Positions 1 to 7,429 of a stretch of DNA of 21,716 nt are shown here, piece by piece (position 1 is the stretch's first letter; each line of letters starts with the position of its first letter). The DNA is from Acidobacteriota bacterium (GTDB lineage Bacteria > Acidobacteriota > Terriglobia > UBA7540). The notes beneath the pieces were generated by a model, which saw only the letters and a program-made list of their open reading frames with translations, ran no database searches and was not told where the DNA came from. The stretch covers positions 1,478 to 23,193 of the forward strand of contig PLWR01000210.1 of assembly GCA_003165615.1 (NCBI GenBank), written 5' to 3'. Made by a program: the position numbers and the translations under genes.

Positions 1-275
1 TCAAGATCGTCCTGGGTGTCTTTGGCTTCCCAGTATCCGCGCGGCAGGCTGTTCCGGTCGCGCAGGGTGCCGTCAGGACGAATGATCGCGCCCCCGGACT
101 TGCCGGAAAGCTCGGCGATGAAGGTCCAGTCCTTGAGCCGGGCGGTCTCCTGAAGCAGGGACTCGAAGGGGGAACGCACGCTCATCTCGTTCAGCACGCC
201 CTGGGCCTGCAGGGCTGCGACCTGTTCGTAATACTTGCGAATGGAGCGGTGCGTGGGAGCAATAAGTCCAGTCAT
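1..275 (-). CDS. Type ISP-like restriction-modification enzyme, N-terminal fragment (partial)
   Basis: Open frame on the minus strand from an ATG at 275-273 to the left edge: 91 complete codons and no stop, so the 3' part lies outside the window. The N-terminus starts MTGLIAPTHR, with YYEQVAAL near residue 20. It then shows the pattern RPDGTLRD (66-73), LPRGYWEAKD (77-86). This opening is typical of single-chain restriction-modification proteins annotated as type ISP (nuclease, helicase and N6-adenine methylase in one polypeptide). D68 together with E83-x-K85 fits a PD-(D/E)xK nuclease core at the N-terminus. If so, the protein cuts unmodified foreign DNA and methylates host DNA in the cytoplasm. 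The methylase and helicase parts are not visible, so the family call rests on the first 91 residues only. It is transcribed divergently from the PEP-CTERM gene. Confidence 0.7.
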   Translation of the reverse strand, partial: MTGLIAPTHRSIRKYYEQVAALQAQGVLNEMSVRSPFESLLQETARLKDWTFIAELSGKSGGAIIRPDGTLRDRNSLPRGYWEAKDTQDDL

Positions 276-626
276 AACGATGGGGGCAATCCTAGCACTT
301 TAGCCGGGGGCGGGCCAAGCGCGAATGGTTTGTGCAGGCAGGCATTGTCGTCGGCGCGCTTGGAAAGCCGCGGACCTAGCCCACCGGCCCGGAATTTCCA
401 TCTCGGATTCCCAGGTTCCGGAGGATGGCACTTGGGTGCCATTCGTCTCGGCACAAGCATGCCGAAAATCGGCATATTCGGGCCATTGCGCAATTCGTGG
501 AGGCTGGTACCATCGCTTTGGTGCCTTGCTTCTTCGCTCCCATTCAGGAACGAGGAACAGAGCATACTACCTATGACTGAGGAGTCGGATGCCCTCATAT
601 CACCGATCTCCCCAGGAAGGAATCAA
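276..626. other. Intergenic region between divergent genes, with two short hairpins
   Basis: No convincing gene. Open frames here lack family features and overlap each other. Two small perfect inverted repeats are visible: ATGGCAC (425-431) with GTGCCAT (436-442) around TTGG, and ATGCCGA (459-465) with TCGGCAT (469-475) around AAA. They could be operators or mRNA hairpins for either divergent gene. A clear -35/-10 pair was not found. Confidence 0.5.
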
Positions 627-1293
627 ATGAATTCCAGAGTGAAGTCAAGCTTGTTGTCTCTTTCTGTGGTCCGCGCCGCGTTCGTCATCGCCGTGCTGTC
701 GTTTATTGCCGTGCCCTTGTCGGCTGCCGAAATCATTGTTAAGAGCGACGCCACGAACCTTGGTGCAATGGTGGCTTCGAGCTCGGATCCATCGCTCGCT
801 TCGGGCGATATCAGCGGACTGACATTTTCACCGGTCGGGACGGATAACGAAGGCACTTTCACCCCGGTGCCATCGGGAGCACCGTTGCGAACAATCGTAG
901 TGCAGGTCCCCCCCCGAGTGTGGTTATTACTGTGGAAATAGCGGCTTCGTCGAGGCTACATTCACGCTCCCATCCACGTTTTCCTCGATCTCGTTGACCG
1001 GTGCGGGCAACGTCGATGATTGGGGCTATGCGTTCTTGAACGGAAACATCATAAGTCCCCAACTGACAGAATTCGGCAATACCACTTTCAACACCAGCAA
1101 CCCTTCTTATTTTCTGCCGGGTACTACGAACACGCTCGTGATCTCTGATAGCAACTCCGGCGGCGGGCCCAGCGGCGTTGCCTTCTACTCCGATATCACC
1201 TACTCGACGACCACGCCGGAGCCCTGCTCTCTGATTCTTATGGGCTCGTTTCTGAGTTTGGTGGGGTTTGTTCGACGCCGACTCGGCATGTAA
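627..1293 (+). pseudogene. PEP-CTERM sorting-domain protein, split by a frameshift in a C8 tract
   Basis: The start is the ATG at 627, six bases after AGGAAGG (614-620). A Sec signal peptide follows (MNSRVKSSLLSL..., ending near VPLSAAE). The first frame stops at 939-941 just after eight consecutive C (908-915). The next frame is open straight through the tract and carries on as ECGYYCGNSGFVEATFTL. It ends with TTPEPCSLILMG, a membrane segment and a final RRR cluster, which is the PEP-CTERM signal recognised by exosortase for surface sorting. Seven C instead of eight would give one protein of 221 residues. Either the gene is phase-variable or broken at the homopolymer, or the base count is a sequencing or assembly error. 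The middle region is a short secreted domain of no recognised family, with an asparagine- and serine-rich stretch before the sorting signal. Confidence 0.8.
908..915 (+). repeat. C8 homopolymer at the frameshift point
   Basis: Eight consecutive C. Removing one base joins the signal-peptide half of the PEP-CTERM gene to the half carrying the sorting signal. Such tracts slip easily in replication and in sequencing. Confidence 0.85.
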
Positions 1294-1309
1294 CAGGTAG
1301 CACAGCGCA

Positions 1310-1339
1310 GCGGAGCCGCAACCAAACCAGCGGCTCCGC
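1310..1339. repeat. 10-bp-stem hairpin downstream of the PEP-CTERM gene
   Basis: GCGGAGCCGC (1310-1319) pairs perfectly with GCGGCTCCGC (1330-1339) around a 10-nt A/C-rich loop, 16 bases after the stop codon. No T-run follows, so it is not a standard intrinsic terminator. It may still protect the 3' end or block read-through. Confidence 0.55.
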
Positions 1340-1533
1340 CCTTGGGTCGAACGCCGTTCGCCCTACACGGGTGCGCAAGAATTCGTCCAGGAAACCGATG
1401 GCCTCCGGCCTTGGCAGGACTCGCGCCTGGTCCGGCCACGCGGGATGAAACCTGCGGAGCTGCGGTCTGCCCTCAGCGGTTATTAACATAACAACCTCAA
1501 CTTACAAATCAATATCCAATGACGAAAGGCCGC

Positions 1534-1565
1534 GGGAGTAATCCGTCGGCTGACGGATAACTCCC
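1534..1565. repeat. 14-bp-arm hairpin
   Basis: The arms are GGGAGTAATCCGTC (1534-1547) and GACGGATAACTCCC (1552-1565). They pair at 13 of 14 positions around the loop GGCT. There is no T-tail in either direction. It could be a dispersed palindrome (REP-like) or a transcript-end structure. Confidence 0.6.
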
Positions 1566-1631
1566 TGCCTCCTCCCGGCTACAGCCTGCCAATTGTGTGG
1601 AGTTTGCGAAGGGACCGCGTTTTCCAACCCA

Positions 1632-1832
1632 TCATCTCATCGTCTGGGGAATCCTGATCCGGCCCGGTTCTGCCGTGACCAGCGCTCCTTTGTGCAGGTC
1701 CTCGCTGTAGTCCGCGAGGACTCTAAGGCAAACGGGAGCCTGCTCCCCGACGCGAAAATTCACCAACCGTATGATGCCACAATGGGCAGCCCCTTGGAGC
1801 ACGGCCAACCCGCCGAAGCGGGGTAGCACATG
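1632..1832 (-). pseudogene. C-terminal remnant of a DUF5615-like (PIN-like toxin) protein
   Basis: Read from about 1832 down to a stop at 1634-1632, this frame gives RFGGLAVLQGA, then IIRLVNFRVGEQAP, then DLHKGALVTAEPGRIRI. The order and spacing match the C-terminal half of DUF5615 proteins, where a DFG-like motif, an I-x-L-R strand and a final GALV-(T/V)-VE-x-x-R-x-R-x strand occur. These proteins are PIN-fold nucleases usually encoded as the toxin of an antitoxin-toxin pair. The N-terminal half with the catalytic acidic residues is missing upstream, and no antitoxin is seen, so it is a non-functional relic. The family assignment is from memory of the motif pattern only. Confidence 0.5.
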
Positions 1833-1916
1833 ATGCCGGTTCCGTGGTGTGTTTACACAACCAAAATTCCTTAACCTTCCCACTGTCGCCGACGAAAAAA
1901 GTACGAACTTTGGGCG

Positions 1917-1922
1917 TATAAT
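1917..1922 (+). promoter_or_regulatory. Putative -10 box (TATAAT) of the GH2 gene
   Basis: An exact TATAAT lies 83 bases before the GH2 start codon, in the expected place for a promoter with a leader of roughly 75 bases. The region where a -35 box should sit (around 1894-1899) is A-rich and does not match TTGACA, so the promoter may be activator-dependent. Confidence 0.45.
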
Positions 1923-2005
1923 GGTTCGGCTTTTGAAGGCGGCCTCTCATATTGCCGGCGCGCTTGACGCAACTTTTACATACGAATCTTAAGGGTGACT
2001 CCTGC

Positions 2006-4585
2006 ATGAAGAAAGACAATGGTTCTCATAAACTAAATCGCCGCGAGGCGCTGATCGGACTTACCGGATTTGCCGCTGCAACGCCATTATTGGCAGGGCA
2101 GAACATAGGTGACCAGAAGCAGCATTCTTCAACTGCTCCCAAGAAATTGCCTGCCCCGCCGCCCGTGGCCCATGGGCGCGACCTGTCCTTCGACCAGGAC
2201 TGGCGGTTCCATCGTGGGGATGTTGCCGGCGCGGAGGCTCCGGGTTTCGATGATTCCCCATGGCGCAAGCTCGATCTTCCCCACGATTGGAGCATTGAAG
2301 ACCTCACCCCTGTCTCCGAGGCATCCGGCGAGGGCACCGTTTGGGTGCAGGGCAATGCGCCGACCCGAATTGGCCCCTTCGATGTGGCCCAAAGTGCCGG
2401 ACAGGAGGCGACGGGCTGGGTGGTCGGCGGCACGGGTTGGTACCGCAAGCGATTTCGCCATCCCGCCTCGGGCGAGAAGTCTGAAGTCGAGATTCGCTTT
2501 GACGGCGTCTACATGAACGCCGACGTTTGGCTTAATGGGGAGCACATCGGTGTCCATCCATACGGCTACACCACATTCGCCTTTGATTTGACCCCGCATC
2601 TAAAACCCGCCGCCGAAAACGTTCTGGCCGTTCGAGTCCGCAATGAAGGTATGAACAGCCGCTGGTATTCCGGCTCGGGAATTTACCGGCACGTGTGGCT
2701 CACCTTGACTGAAAAGGTGCGCATCCCGCTGTGGGGTGTGAGCGTGACCACGCCCAAAGTGGCGGCCGATCTTTCTACGGTCGAAGTTACCGTGCGCGCG
2801 GAAAATCGCACTAAGAATTCTGAAACCGTTACTGTTCGCGCCCAAATCATCGGGCATGAAAATAATGTGGCGGGTAAAGGGGAGCAACCGCTGGATCTGC
2901 CGGCGTCGGGCGAATCCACCGTGACCCAGTCGTTCGATATTCAGGCGCCAAAGCTATGGTCGAACGCCACGCCACACCTGTACCGGGCGGAGGTTGAGCT
3001 TCTGGTGGCGGGAAAAACAGTGGACCAATCCACCGTGACCTTTGGCATTCGCAGCATCGAGGTTGACATTGATCACGGCCTGCGCATCAACGGCGAGGTG
3101 GTGAAGTTGAAGGGCGGCTGTGTGCATCACGACAACGGCCTGTTGGGTTCGGCCGCCATTGACCGCGCGGAGGAGCGTCGCGTCGAGGTTTTGAAGGCCA
3201 ACGGCTACAACGCGATTCGCACCAGCCATAATCCGCCCTCGCCAGCTTTTCTTGATGCCTGCGACCGGCTGGGGATGATGGTGATTGACGAAGCCTTTGA
3301 CTGCTGGAATCTCGGCAAGAACGATGACGACTATCATCTCTATTTCAACGACTGGTGGGAGCGCGACATCAAGAGCATGTTGTTGCGCGACCGCAATCAT
3401 CCCAGCGTCATTTTCTGGTCCATCGGCAATGAGATTGACGGCCGCCGCAAACCCGAGGGAGTCGCCATTGCCAAGAAGCTGCACGACGCGGTAAAGAGCA
3501 TCGATCCCGTGCGGCCCATCACCATGGCGGTCCCCGGCCCCTACGACCACAACCTGCCGCAGTGGCAGGCCAACGATCCCTGCTTTCTCCATCTCGATGT
3601 GGGCGGCTACAACTATCAATGGCAGCAATACGAGCTGGACCACAAGCGCTTTCCTCAGCGCATCATGATGGGCACGGAATCGTTTCCCATCGAAGCCTAC
3701 GACAGTTGGCGTTATGCGGAAAAACTCAGCTACGTGCTGGGGGACTTCGTCTGGACGGCCATCGATTATCTCGGCGAGTCCGCCATCGGTCATACCATCC
3801 TCTCCATGGAGCCTGCCAATTGGCGCCAGAAGTATCCGTGGTTCATCTCCTACTGTGGCGATATCGATGCCGTCGGCCACAAGAAACCGCAATCGTATTA
3901 TCGCGATGTCCTGTGGGGGCAGAGCAAGTTGGAGATGGCGGTCCAGCGGCCCTTGCCGGCGGGAAGAACGGAGACCCTGTCCTCGTGGGGCTGGGTGGAC
4001 GAGTTGCGCAGTTGGACGTGGCCCGGCCTCCACGGCAAGACCCTCAATGTGCGTGTGTACACCGCGGGTGATCAGGTCAAGCTTCTTCTGAACGGGAAGG
4101 AAATTGGTTCGGCGCCGGTGCCGGAATCCGCCAAGCTCATCGCCATCTTCCCCGTGCCTTACATGGAAGGTGAACTGCGCGCAGTCGCGTACAAAGATGG
4201 AAAGGAGATCGCCTCGCAGACTCTCAAGACCGTGGGCAAGCCAGCGCGGCTCCGGCTGACTGCTGATCGGCAGACGATTCACGCCAGCCGCAATGACTTG
4301 GCCTTTGTCACCGTCGAGATGCTGGATGCGTCGGGCGCGCTTATCCCGGATGGCGTCCGCACCATCGATTTCCAAATCGAGGGAGTGGGAGAACTCGCCG
4401 CCGCCGGCAGCGCCAATCCCAAGGACGTCACCAGCTTCCGCCAGCCCACCTGCCGATCCTATCGCGGAAAATGCATTGCCATCTTGCGTCCCACCGGCCG
4501 GGCCGGGACCATCACGCTGCGCGCCAAATCCGCGGGCTTGGAGCCGGCGACCGTGCTGGTGACGTGCGCAGCGGGGGCCGTCTGA
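2006..4585 (+). CDS. Tat-exported glycoside hydrolase family 2, beta-galactosidase-like
   Basis: The 859-residue protein starts at ATG 2006, about 10 bases after AGGGTG. An upstream in-frame TTG at 1952 lacks a leader and was rejected. NRREALIGLTGFAAA near the N-terminus is a twin-arginine signal, so it acts outside the cytoplasm. Domain order: GH2 sugar-binding jelly roll (about 60-245, with DWRFHRGD and LPHDWSIED), immunoglobulin-like domain (250-350), TIM barrel (355-635), DUF4982-like domain (665-740) and a C-terminal immunoglobulin-like GH2 domain (745-855). The acid/base Glu is E476 in WSIGNEIDG; the nucleophile is E558 in MMGTESFP; TSHNPPSP is the usual GH2 loop. This layout is typical of bacterial exo-beta-galactosidases, although beta-glucuronidase or other GH2 specificities cannot be excluded. 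It opens the hydrolase cluster and probably trims side chains. A 23-bp hairpin repeat begins one base after its stop codon. Confidence 0.88.
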   Translation: MKKDNGSHKLNRREALIGLTGFAAATPLLAGQNIGDQKQHSSTAPKKLPAPPPVAHGRDLSFDQDWRFHRGDVAGAEAPGFDDSPWRKLDLPHDWSIEDLTPVSEASGEGTVWVQGNAPTRIGPFDVAQSAGQEATGWVVGGTGWYRKRFRHPASGEKSEVEIRFDGVYMNADVWLNGEHIGVHPYGYTTFAFDLTPHLKPAAENVLAVRVRNEGMNSRWYSGSGIYRHVWLTLTEKVRIPLWGVSVTTPKVAADLSTVEVTVRAENRTKNSETVTVRAQIIGHENNVAGKGEQPLDLPASGESTVTQSFDIQAPKLWSNATPHLYRAEVELLVAGKTVDQSTVTFGIRSIEVDIDHGLRINGEVVKLKGGCVHHDNGLLGSAAIDRAEERRVEVLKANGYNAIRTSHNPPSPAFLDACDRLGMMVIDEAFDCWNLGKNDDDYHLYFNDWWERDIKSMLLRDRNHPSVIFWSIGNEIDGRRKPEGVAIAKKLHDAVKSIDPVRPITMAVPGPYDHNLPQWQANDPCFLHLDVGGYNYQWQQYELDHKRFPQRIMMGTESFPIEAYDSWRYAEKLSYVLGDFVWTAIDYLGESAIGHTILSMEPANWRQKYPWFISYCGDIDAVGHKKPQSYYRDVLWGQSKLEMAVQRPLPAGRTETLSSWGWVDELRSWTWPGLHGKTLNVRVYTAGDQVKLLLNGKEIGSAPVPESAKLIAIFPVPYMEGELRAVAYKDGKEIASQTLKTVGKPARLRLTADRQTIHASRNDLAFVTVEMLDASGALIPDGVRTIDFQIEGVGELAAAGSANPKDVTSFRQPTCRSYRGKCIAILRPTGRAGTITLRAKSAGLEPATVLVTCAAGAV

Positions 4586-4586
4586 G

Positions 4587-4609
4587 GTAGCGGCGGGTTT
4601 ACCCCGCCA
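4587..4609 (+). repeat. 23-bp palindromic repeat, copy 1
   Basis: It starts GTAGC, followed by stem GGCGGG, loop TTTAC, stem CCCGCC and a final A. It has the same layout and the same loop as the three copies at 7430-7504, but with different paired bases in the stem. It begins directly after the GH2 stop codon. Confidence 0.7.
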
Positions 4610-4638
4610 GATTTGGATGGATGAAGTGAGGGTGTGAG

Positions 4639-5100
4639 ATGCGCACCGTCGCAGCCCTTGGGTTACTGCTTCTTTCCGGAATTTACGCCCCAAATGGTTT
4701 CGCGACGACGATCGCAATTATAAGCAACCGGGCTGAGTATCGAGGTACGCAAGCCGTTTTCGTGGGCACGGTGGTCTCGGTCGCCCCCGCACGTTATCCA
4801 AGTTATCGTGGGTACATGGTTCGATTTCGTGTGGACAAGCGATGGAAAGGGCCTAAAGTTCCCGAACTCAGCGTGCGCTCCGACCAGGGCTATGCCGGAT
4901 GCGGTCCGCGGTTTGAGGTCGGGGAGAAGTACCTGGTTTATGCCGGAATCGAGCAGGCACAGCCTGACGACCCTCCGGAGCTTGCGGTTGACCCATGCTC
5001 GCGCAGTAGGCGACTCGACCGGCAGACGTCCAAAGAGGTGCGAGGGTACAAAGAGCTTAATAGTATGTGGTTTCGGCTATGGTCGCACTTGCCCCTCTGA
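4639..5100 (+). CDS. Secreted NTR/TIMP-like domain protein
   Basis: This is a 153-residue protein with a Sec signal peptide (MRTVAALGLLLLSG..., cleavage near GFA). The body follows the bacterial netrin/TIMP-like pattern: AVFVGTVVSV at 39-48, VRFRVDKRWKG around 61-71, a CG followed by FEVGEKYLVYA, and DPCSRSRRL near 117-125. Proteins with this fold are common small secreted or lipid-anchored proteins in Acidobacteriota, and their bacterial role is unknown; inhibition of a metalloprotease has not been shown for them. The CxC usually found at the start of the mature domain is absent here. The ATG at 4639 lies about 6 bases after a GAGGG-type site. It sits between hydrolase genes, 53 bases after the GH2 stop, so co-transcription is possible. 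Confidence 0.6.
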   Translation: MRTVAALGLLLLSGIYAPNGFATTIAIISNRAEYRGTQAVFVGTVVSVAPARYPSYRGYMVRFRVDKRWKGPKVPELSVRSDQGYAGCGPRFEVGEKYLVYAGIEQAQPDDPPELAVDPCSRSRRLDRQTSKEVRGYKELNSMWFRLWSHLPL

Positions 5101-5148
5101 GGGCCATAAAGACTGCGATTGCTGGAGCGGGGTAGCGCGGAGAACTCG

Positions 5149-5496
5149 ATGCGAAAGATATGCTTTCTGGTTGCGGCGCTGGCGACTATCGTTGTCTTGC
5201 CGCAGTTCGTAGCCGCCCAGAGTCTCGGAGGAATATTCCCGGATATTACGCAGCAGCAGGATTATGTTTCCCGGCGCGTCTCCAGCTATGACGTCACGGG
5301 CGCGAACGCAGACAACAAACTGTTGGCGAGTGGTCAAACGCTGACCGTGTTCGATGCGGCGGGGCCCGGCGACATCACGCATATCTGGTTTACCCTTTCG
5401 AGTCACGAGCCTTTATATCTGAAGAAGCTGGTCCTGCGCATGTATTGGGACAACGAATCGACTCCGAGCGTGGAAGCACCCATCGGTGGCCGGTGA
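5149..5496 (+). pseudogene. DUF2961 (GH172-like) protein, truncated after about 115 residues
   Basis: Start ATG at 5149 with GGAG at 5139-5142. After a Sec signal peptide (MRKICFLVAALATIVVL...AAQ) comes the N-terminal part of a DUF2961 domain: VSSYDVTGANADN, AGPGDITHIWFTL, then LKKLVLRMYWDNE and PSVEAPIG. In full-length relatives (usually 350 residues or more) PSVE-x-P-(I/L)-G continues into DFFG and most of the catalytic domain. Here the frame instead ends at GGR-stop, six bases before the nested palindrome at 5502-5670. Only about 70 bases separate that palindrome from the next gene, so the C-terminal two thirds have been lost, not merely interrupted. DUF2961 proteins include the GH172 alpha-fructofuranosidase-type glycosidases. 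The remnant is very unlikely to be an active enzyme. Confidence 0.75.
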
Positions 5497-5501
5497 TTGG
5501 G

Positions 5502-5670
5502 AAGAGACCCCTCACCCGTCCCGCGCCCGCTGGAGAAAGCGCGCGGCGCGGTCCACCCTCTCCCCTCGGAGCGGGAAATAATCGAGAGGCGCGCAGACGC
5601 GCCGAGAAGACGACAGCCCTCTCCGAGGGGAGAGGGGGGCGGCAATGCGCCGCCGGGTGAGGGGTCTCTT
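5502..5670. mobile_element. 169-bp nested palindromic (MITE-like) element
   Basis: The outer arms of 17 bases match perfectly: AAGAGACCCCTCACCCG at 5502-5518 and its complement at 5654-5670. Inside, CCCTCTCCCCTCGGAG (5556-5571) pairs perfectly with 5621-5636, and GGCGCG (5588-5593) pairs with CGCGCC (5598-5603). The whole unit can fold into one long branched hairpin with no coding capacity. This is the make-up of a non-autonomous palindromic element. No target-site duplication is visible, which may reflect a later deletion. It lies at the breakpoint of the DUF2961 gene. Confidence 0.7.
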
Positions 5671-5727
5671 GCCCGCTGTCTGTTGCAATTTTCGCCGCGC
5701 ATGGCGGCCTGAATTCTCAAAACGTAT

Positions 5728-5734
5728 AGGGAGG
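5728..5734 (+). promoter_or_regulatory. Strong ribosome binding site deciding a TTG start
   Basis: AGGGAGG lies 5 bases before the TTG at 5740-5742. It is the only good Shine-Dalgarno site in the area and places the GH28 start at TTG, ahead of a complete signal peptide. Confidence 0.6.
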
Positions 5735-5739
5735 GCAAT

Positions 5740-7413
5740 TTGATCAATCGATCTAATGCGAAGAAATCTCTGGCAGGAGCGTTCCTGCCCATCATGCTTA
5801 TGGCTTGTACCAGTCTTTTCGCAACCGGCCCTTCGGTGATGCACGGCAAGGTCGTCTACAACATCAAGGACTTCGGGGCGACGGGAAATAAAGCCGATAA
5901 CGCCCTGCCGGCGATTCAGAAAGCCATTGATACTGCTGCCGTCAAGGGGGGAACGGTATACCTTCCGCCGGGCGACTACACTTCCGGAACGATTCGCCTG
6001 CGCAGCCATGTGAATTTTTACCTGGAAGCCGGCGCCACGCTCTACGCCTCGGAAAAACCCAGCGACTTTGCCGACCAGAAGGTAAAGTCCAAGGAAGCCT
6101 TGCTGTTCGGCGAAGACCTGGAAGACATTTCCATCGAGGGCCGGGGCACCATCGACGGCCAGCAGAAGTACTTCTGGGCGGACGACACGCTCGAGAGTGC
6201 ACGCTGGACCCATAAGATGATGCAGATGAAGATGGGTGGTTCGACGGCGCGCAGTTATCCCGCGGGCCATCCCAAGCAGGAGGACTATCCTCACCTGTTG
6301 TGGCTGGGGCGCTGCAATAACGTGCAGATCACAGGGCTTTCGTGGCTCCACTCGCCCAGTTGGTCTTTCGCGCTGTTTGCCTGTTCCCGCGTGGTGATCG
6401 ATGGCATTTACATTTACACCAACCTGCACGATGCGGTTTGGGCCGACGGCATTGACATTGTGAGCTGCCACGACATCAGCATTTCCAACAGCCGGATCGA
6501 AACGGGTGACGACTGCATCGCCATTGTTTGCGGAATTCCCGAGTGGGGTCCCGATTACCCGACCGAAAACATCACCATCACCAATTGCCGCTTTTCCTCC
6601 GCCTCGGCCGCCATCAAGTTCACCGAGGGGAACAGCCGCCTGGTGCAGCACGTGGTGGTCAGCAACTGCACGATCTATGACACCAATCGCGGCATCACCC
6701 TGCAAATTGCCACCGGCGGCACGGTGCGCGACGTGGTCTTCTCCAACATCACCATGGACCTGCACCGCTACGATTGGTTCTGGGCGGGCGACGGCAACGC
6801 CTTCAATATTGAAATCCATCGCACCAGCGAATGGAATGAGGAGCCCCCCAAGCCCGGCGAACCGGGACCCGGCTTGATCAAGGACGTTATCTTTCACGAC
6901 ATCATCGTCCACTGCCAGGGAACCTCCAAGATCCAGGGCCATCCGGAAAGGCCGCTGGAGGGAATTACTTTCGCCAACATCAAGTTCTTCATCTCGAGCG
7001 ATCCCAAGTCGCCTTACGACACGGCTACCTCGGCCATGATTTTCCGCCGCGCGAAGAACCTGAAGCTTCAGAATATCGAAGTGGTCTGGGACAAACCCTC
7101 GTCCGACAAATGGCAAAGCGCCCTCGAGGTGGAAGATGTGGATGGCCTCCAGCTTAGCGGATTCAGCGGGAACGCCGCATGGCCGGACCAGAATATTCCC
7201 GCCGTCCTTTTGAAGAACGTGAAGAACGCCAACGTGGACAACTCCGTAGCGCGGGCGGACACCAACGTCTTCCTGAAGATCGCTGGCGCTCAGACCCACG
7301 ACATTCATCTTTTGGGCAACGACTTCCACCAGGCCAAAGTACCGTTCCTGCTGGACCCGGACGTGAAACCTGAAAGCGTCACGGCTTTGGATAATTTCCT
7401 GCCGTCCAAGTAG
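5740..7413 (+). CDS. Glycoside hydrolase family 28-like beta-helix enzyme
   Basis: The 557-residue protein has a TTG start chosen because a strong AGGGAGG precedes it and a full export signal follows (KKSLAGAFLPIMLMAC...). LMAC could be a lipobox, giving a lipoprotein; otherwise the leader is cleaved near LFA. The body begins with YNIKDFGATGN and QKAIDTAAVKGGTVYLPPGDY, the usual entry to a pectate-lyase-type right-handed beta-helix. The active-site strand is WADGID (234-239) and TGDDCIAI with D257-D258. Compared with classical polygalacturonases (NTD, DD, GHG, RIK), the aspartates remain. The GHG histidine is absent, and SSASAAIKFTEG occupies the place of that strand. It therefore belongs to a divergent GH28 subgroup that may act on uronate- or rhamnose-containing chains. 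A second possibility is an exo-enzyme on rhamnogalacturonan fragments together with the rhamnosidase that follows. Confidence 0.8.
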   Translation: MINRSNAKKSLAGAFLPIMLMACTSLFATGPSVMHGKVVYNIKDFGATGNKADNALPAIQKAIDTAAVKGGTVYLPPGDYTSGTIRLRSHVNFYLEAGATLYASEKPSDFADQKVKSKEALLFGEDLEDISIEGRGTIDGQQKYFWADDTLESARWTHKMMQMKMGGSTARSYPAGHPKQEDYPHLLWLGRCNNVQITGLSWLHSPSWSFALFACSRVVIDGIYIYTNLHDAVWADGIDIVSCHDISISNSRIETGDDCIAIVCGIPEWGPDYPTENITITNCRFSSASAAIKFTEGNSRLVQHVVVSNCTIYDTNRGITLQIATGGTVRDVVFSNITMDLHRYDWFWAGDGNAFNIEIHRTSEWNEEPPKPGEPGPGLIKDVIFHDIIVHCQGTSKIQGHPERPLEGITFANIKFFISSDPKSPYDTATSAMIFRRAKNLKLQNIEVVWDKPSSDKWQSALEVEDVDGLQLSGFSGNAAWPDQNIPAVLLKNVKNANVDNSVARADTNVFLKIAGAQTHDIHLLGNDFHQAKVPFLLDPDVKPESVTALDNFLPSK

Positions 7414-7429
7414 TGCCTTTGGAGCGAAC

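Larger units (their letters stand above)
1294..2005. other. Long intergenic region before the GH2 gene
   Basis: About 710 bases without an intact gene. It holds the hairpin at 1310-1339, a second hairpin at 1534-1565, a decayed minus-strand DUF5615-like fragment (about 1632-1832) and a probable promoter for the GH2 gene (-10 at 1917-1922). The rest shows nothing recognisable. Confidence 0.6.

Noticed and set aside
426..441. Possible sigma-54 promoter (TGGCAC...TGCC) upstream of the PEP-CTERM gene
   Set aside because: The GG-to-GC spacing is one base short of the strict sigma-54 spacing, and the site is about 185 bases from the start codon. The bases are better explained as the hairpin at 425-442.
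249..626. N-terminal extension of the PEP-CTERM reading frame
   Set aside because: The extension has no leader and low-quality composition. ATG 627 has a good ribosome binding site and is followed directly by a signal peptide.
1593..1826. Small open frame of 77 codons on the + strand
   Set aside because: No ribosome binding site or recognisable domain, and it overlaps the better supported minus-strand DUF5615-like remnant.
2954..4717. 587-codon open frame on the minus strand opposite the GH2 gene
   Set aside because: It mirrors a GC-rich coding gene with clear GH2 motifs, and its translation has no family features or leader.
5512..7329. 605-codon minus-strand open frame opposite the GH28 gene
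   Set aside because: Shadow of the + strand gene: low-complexity Val/Gly/His-rich translation, and it also runs through the palindromic element.
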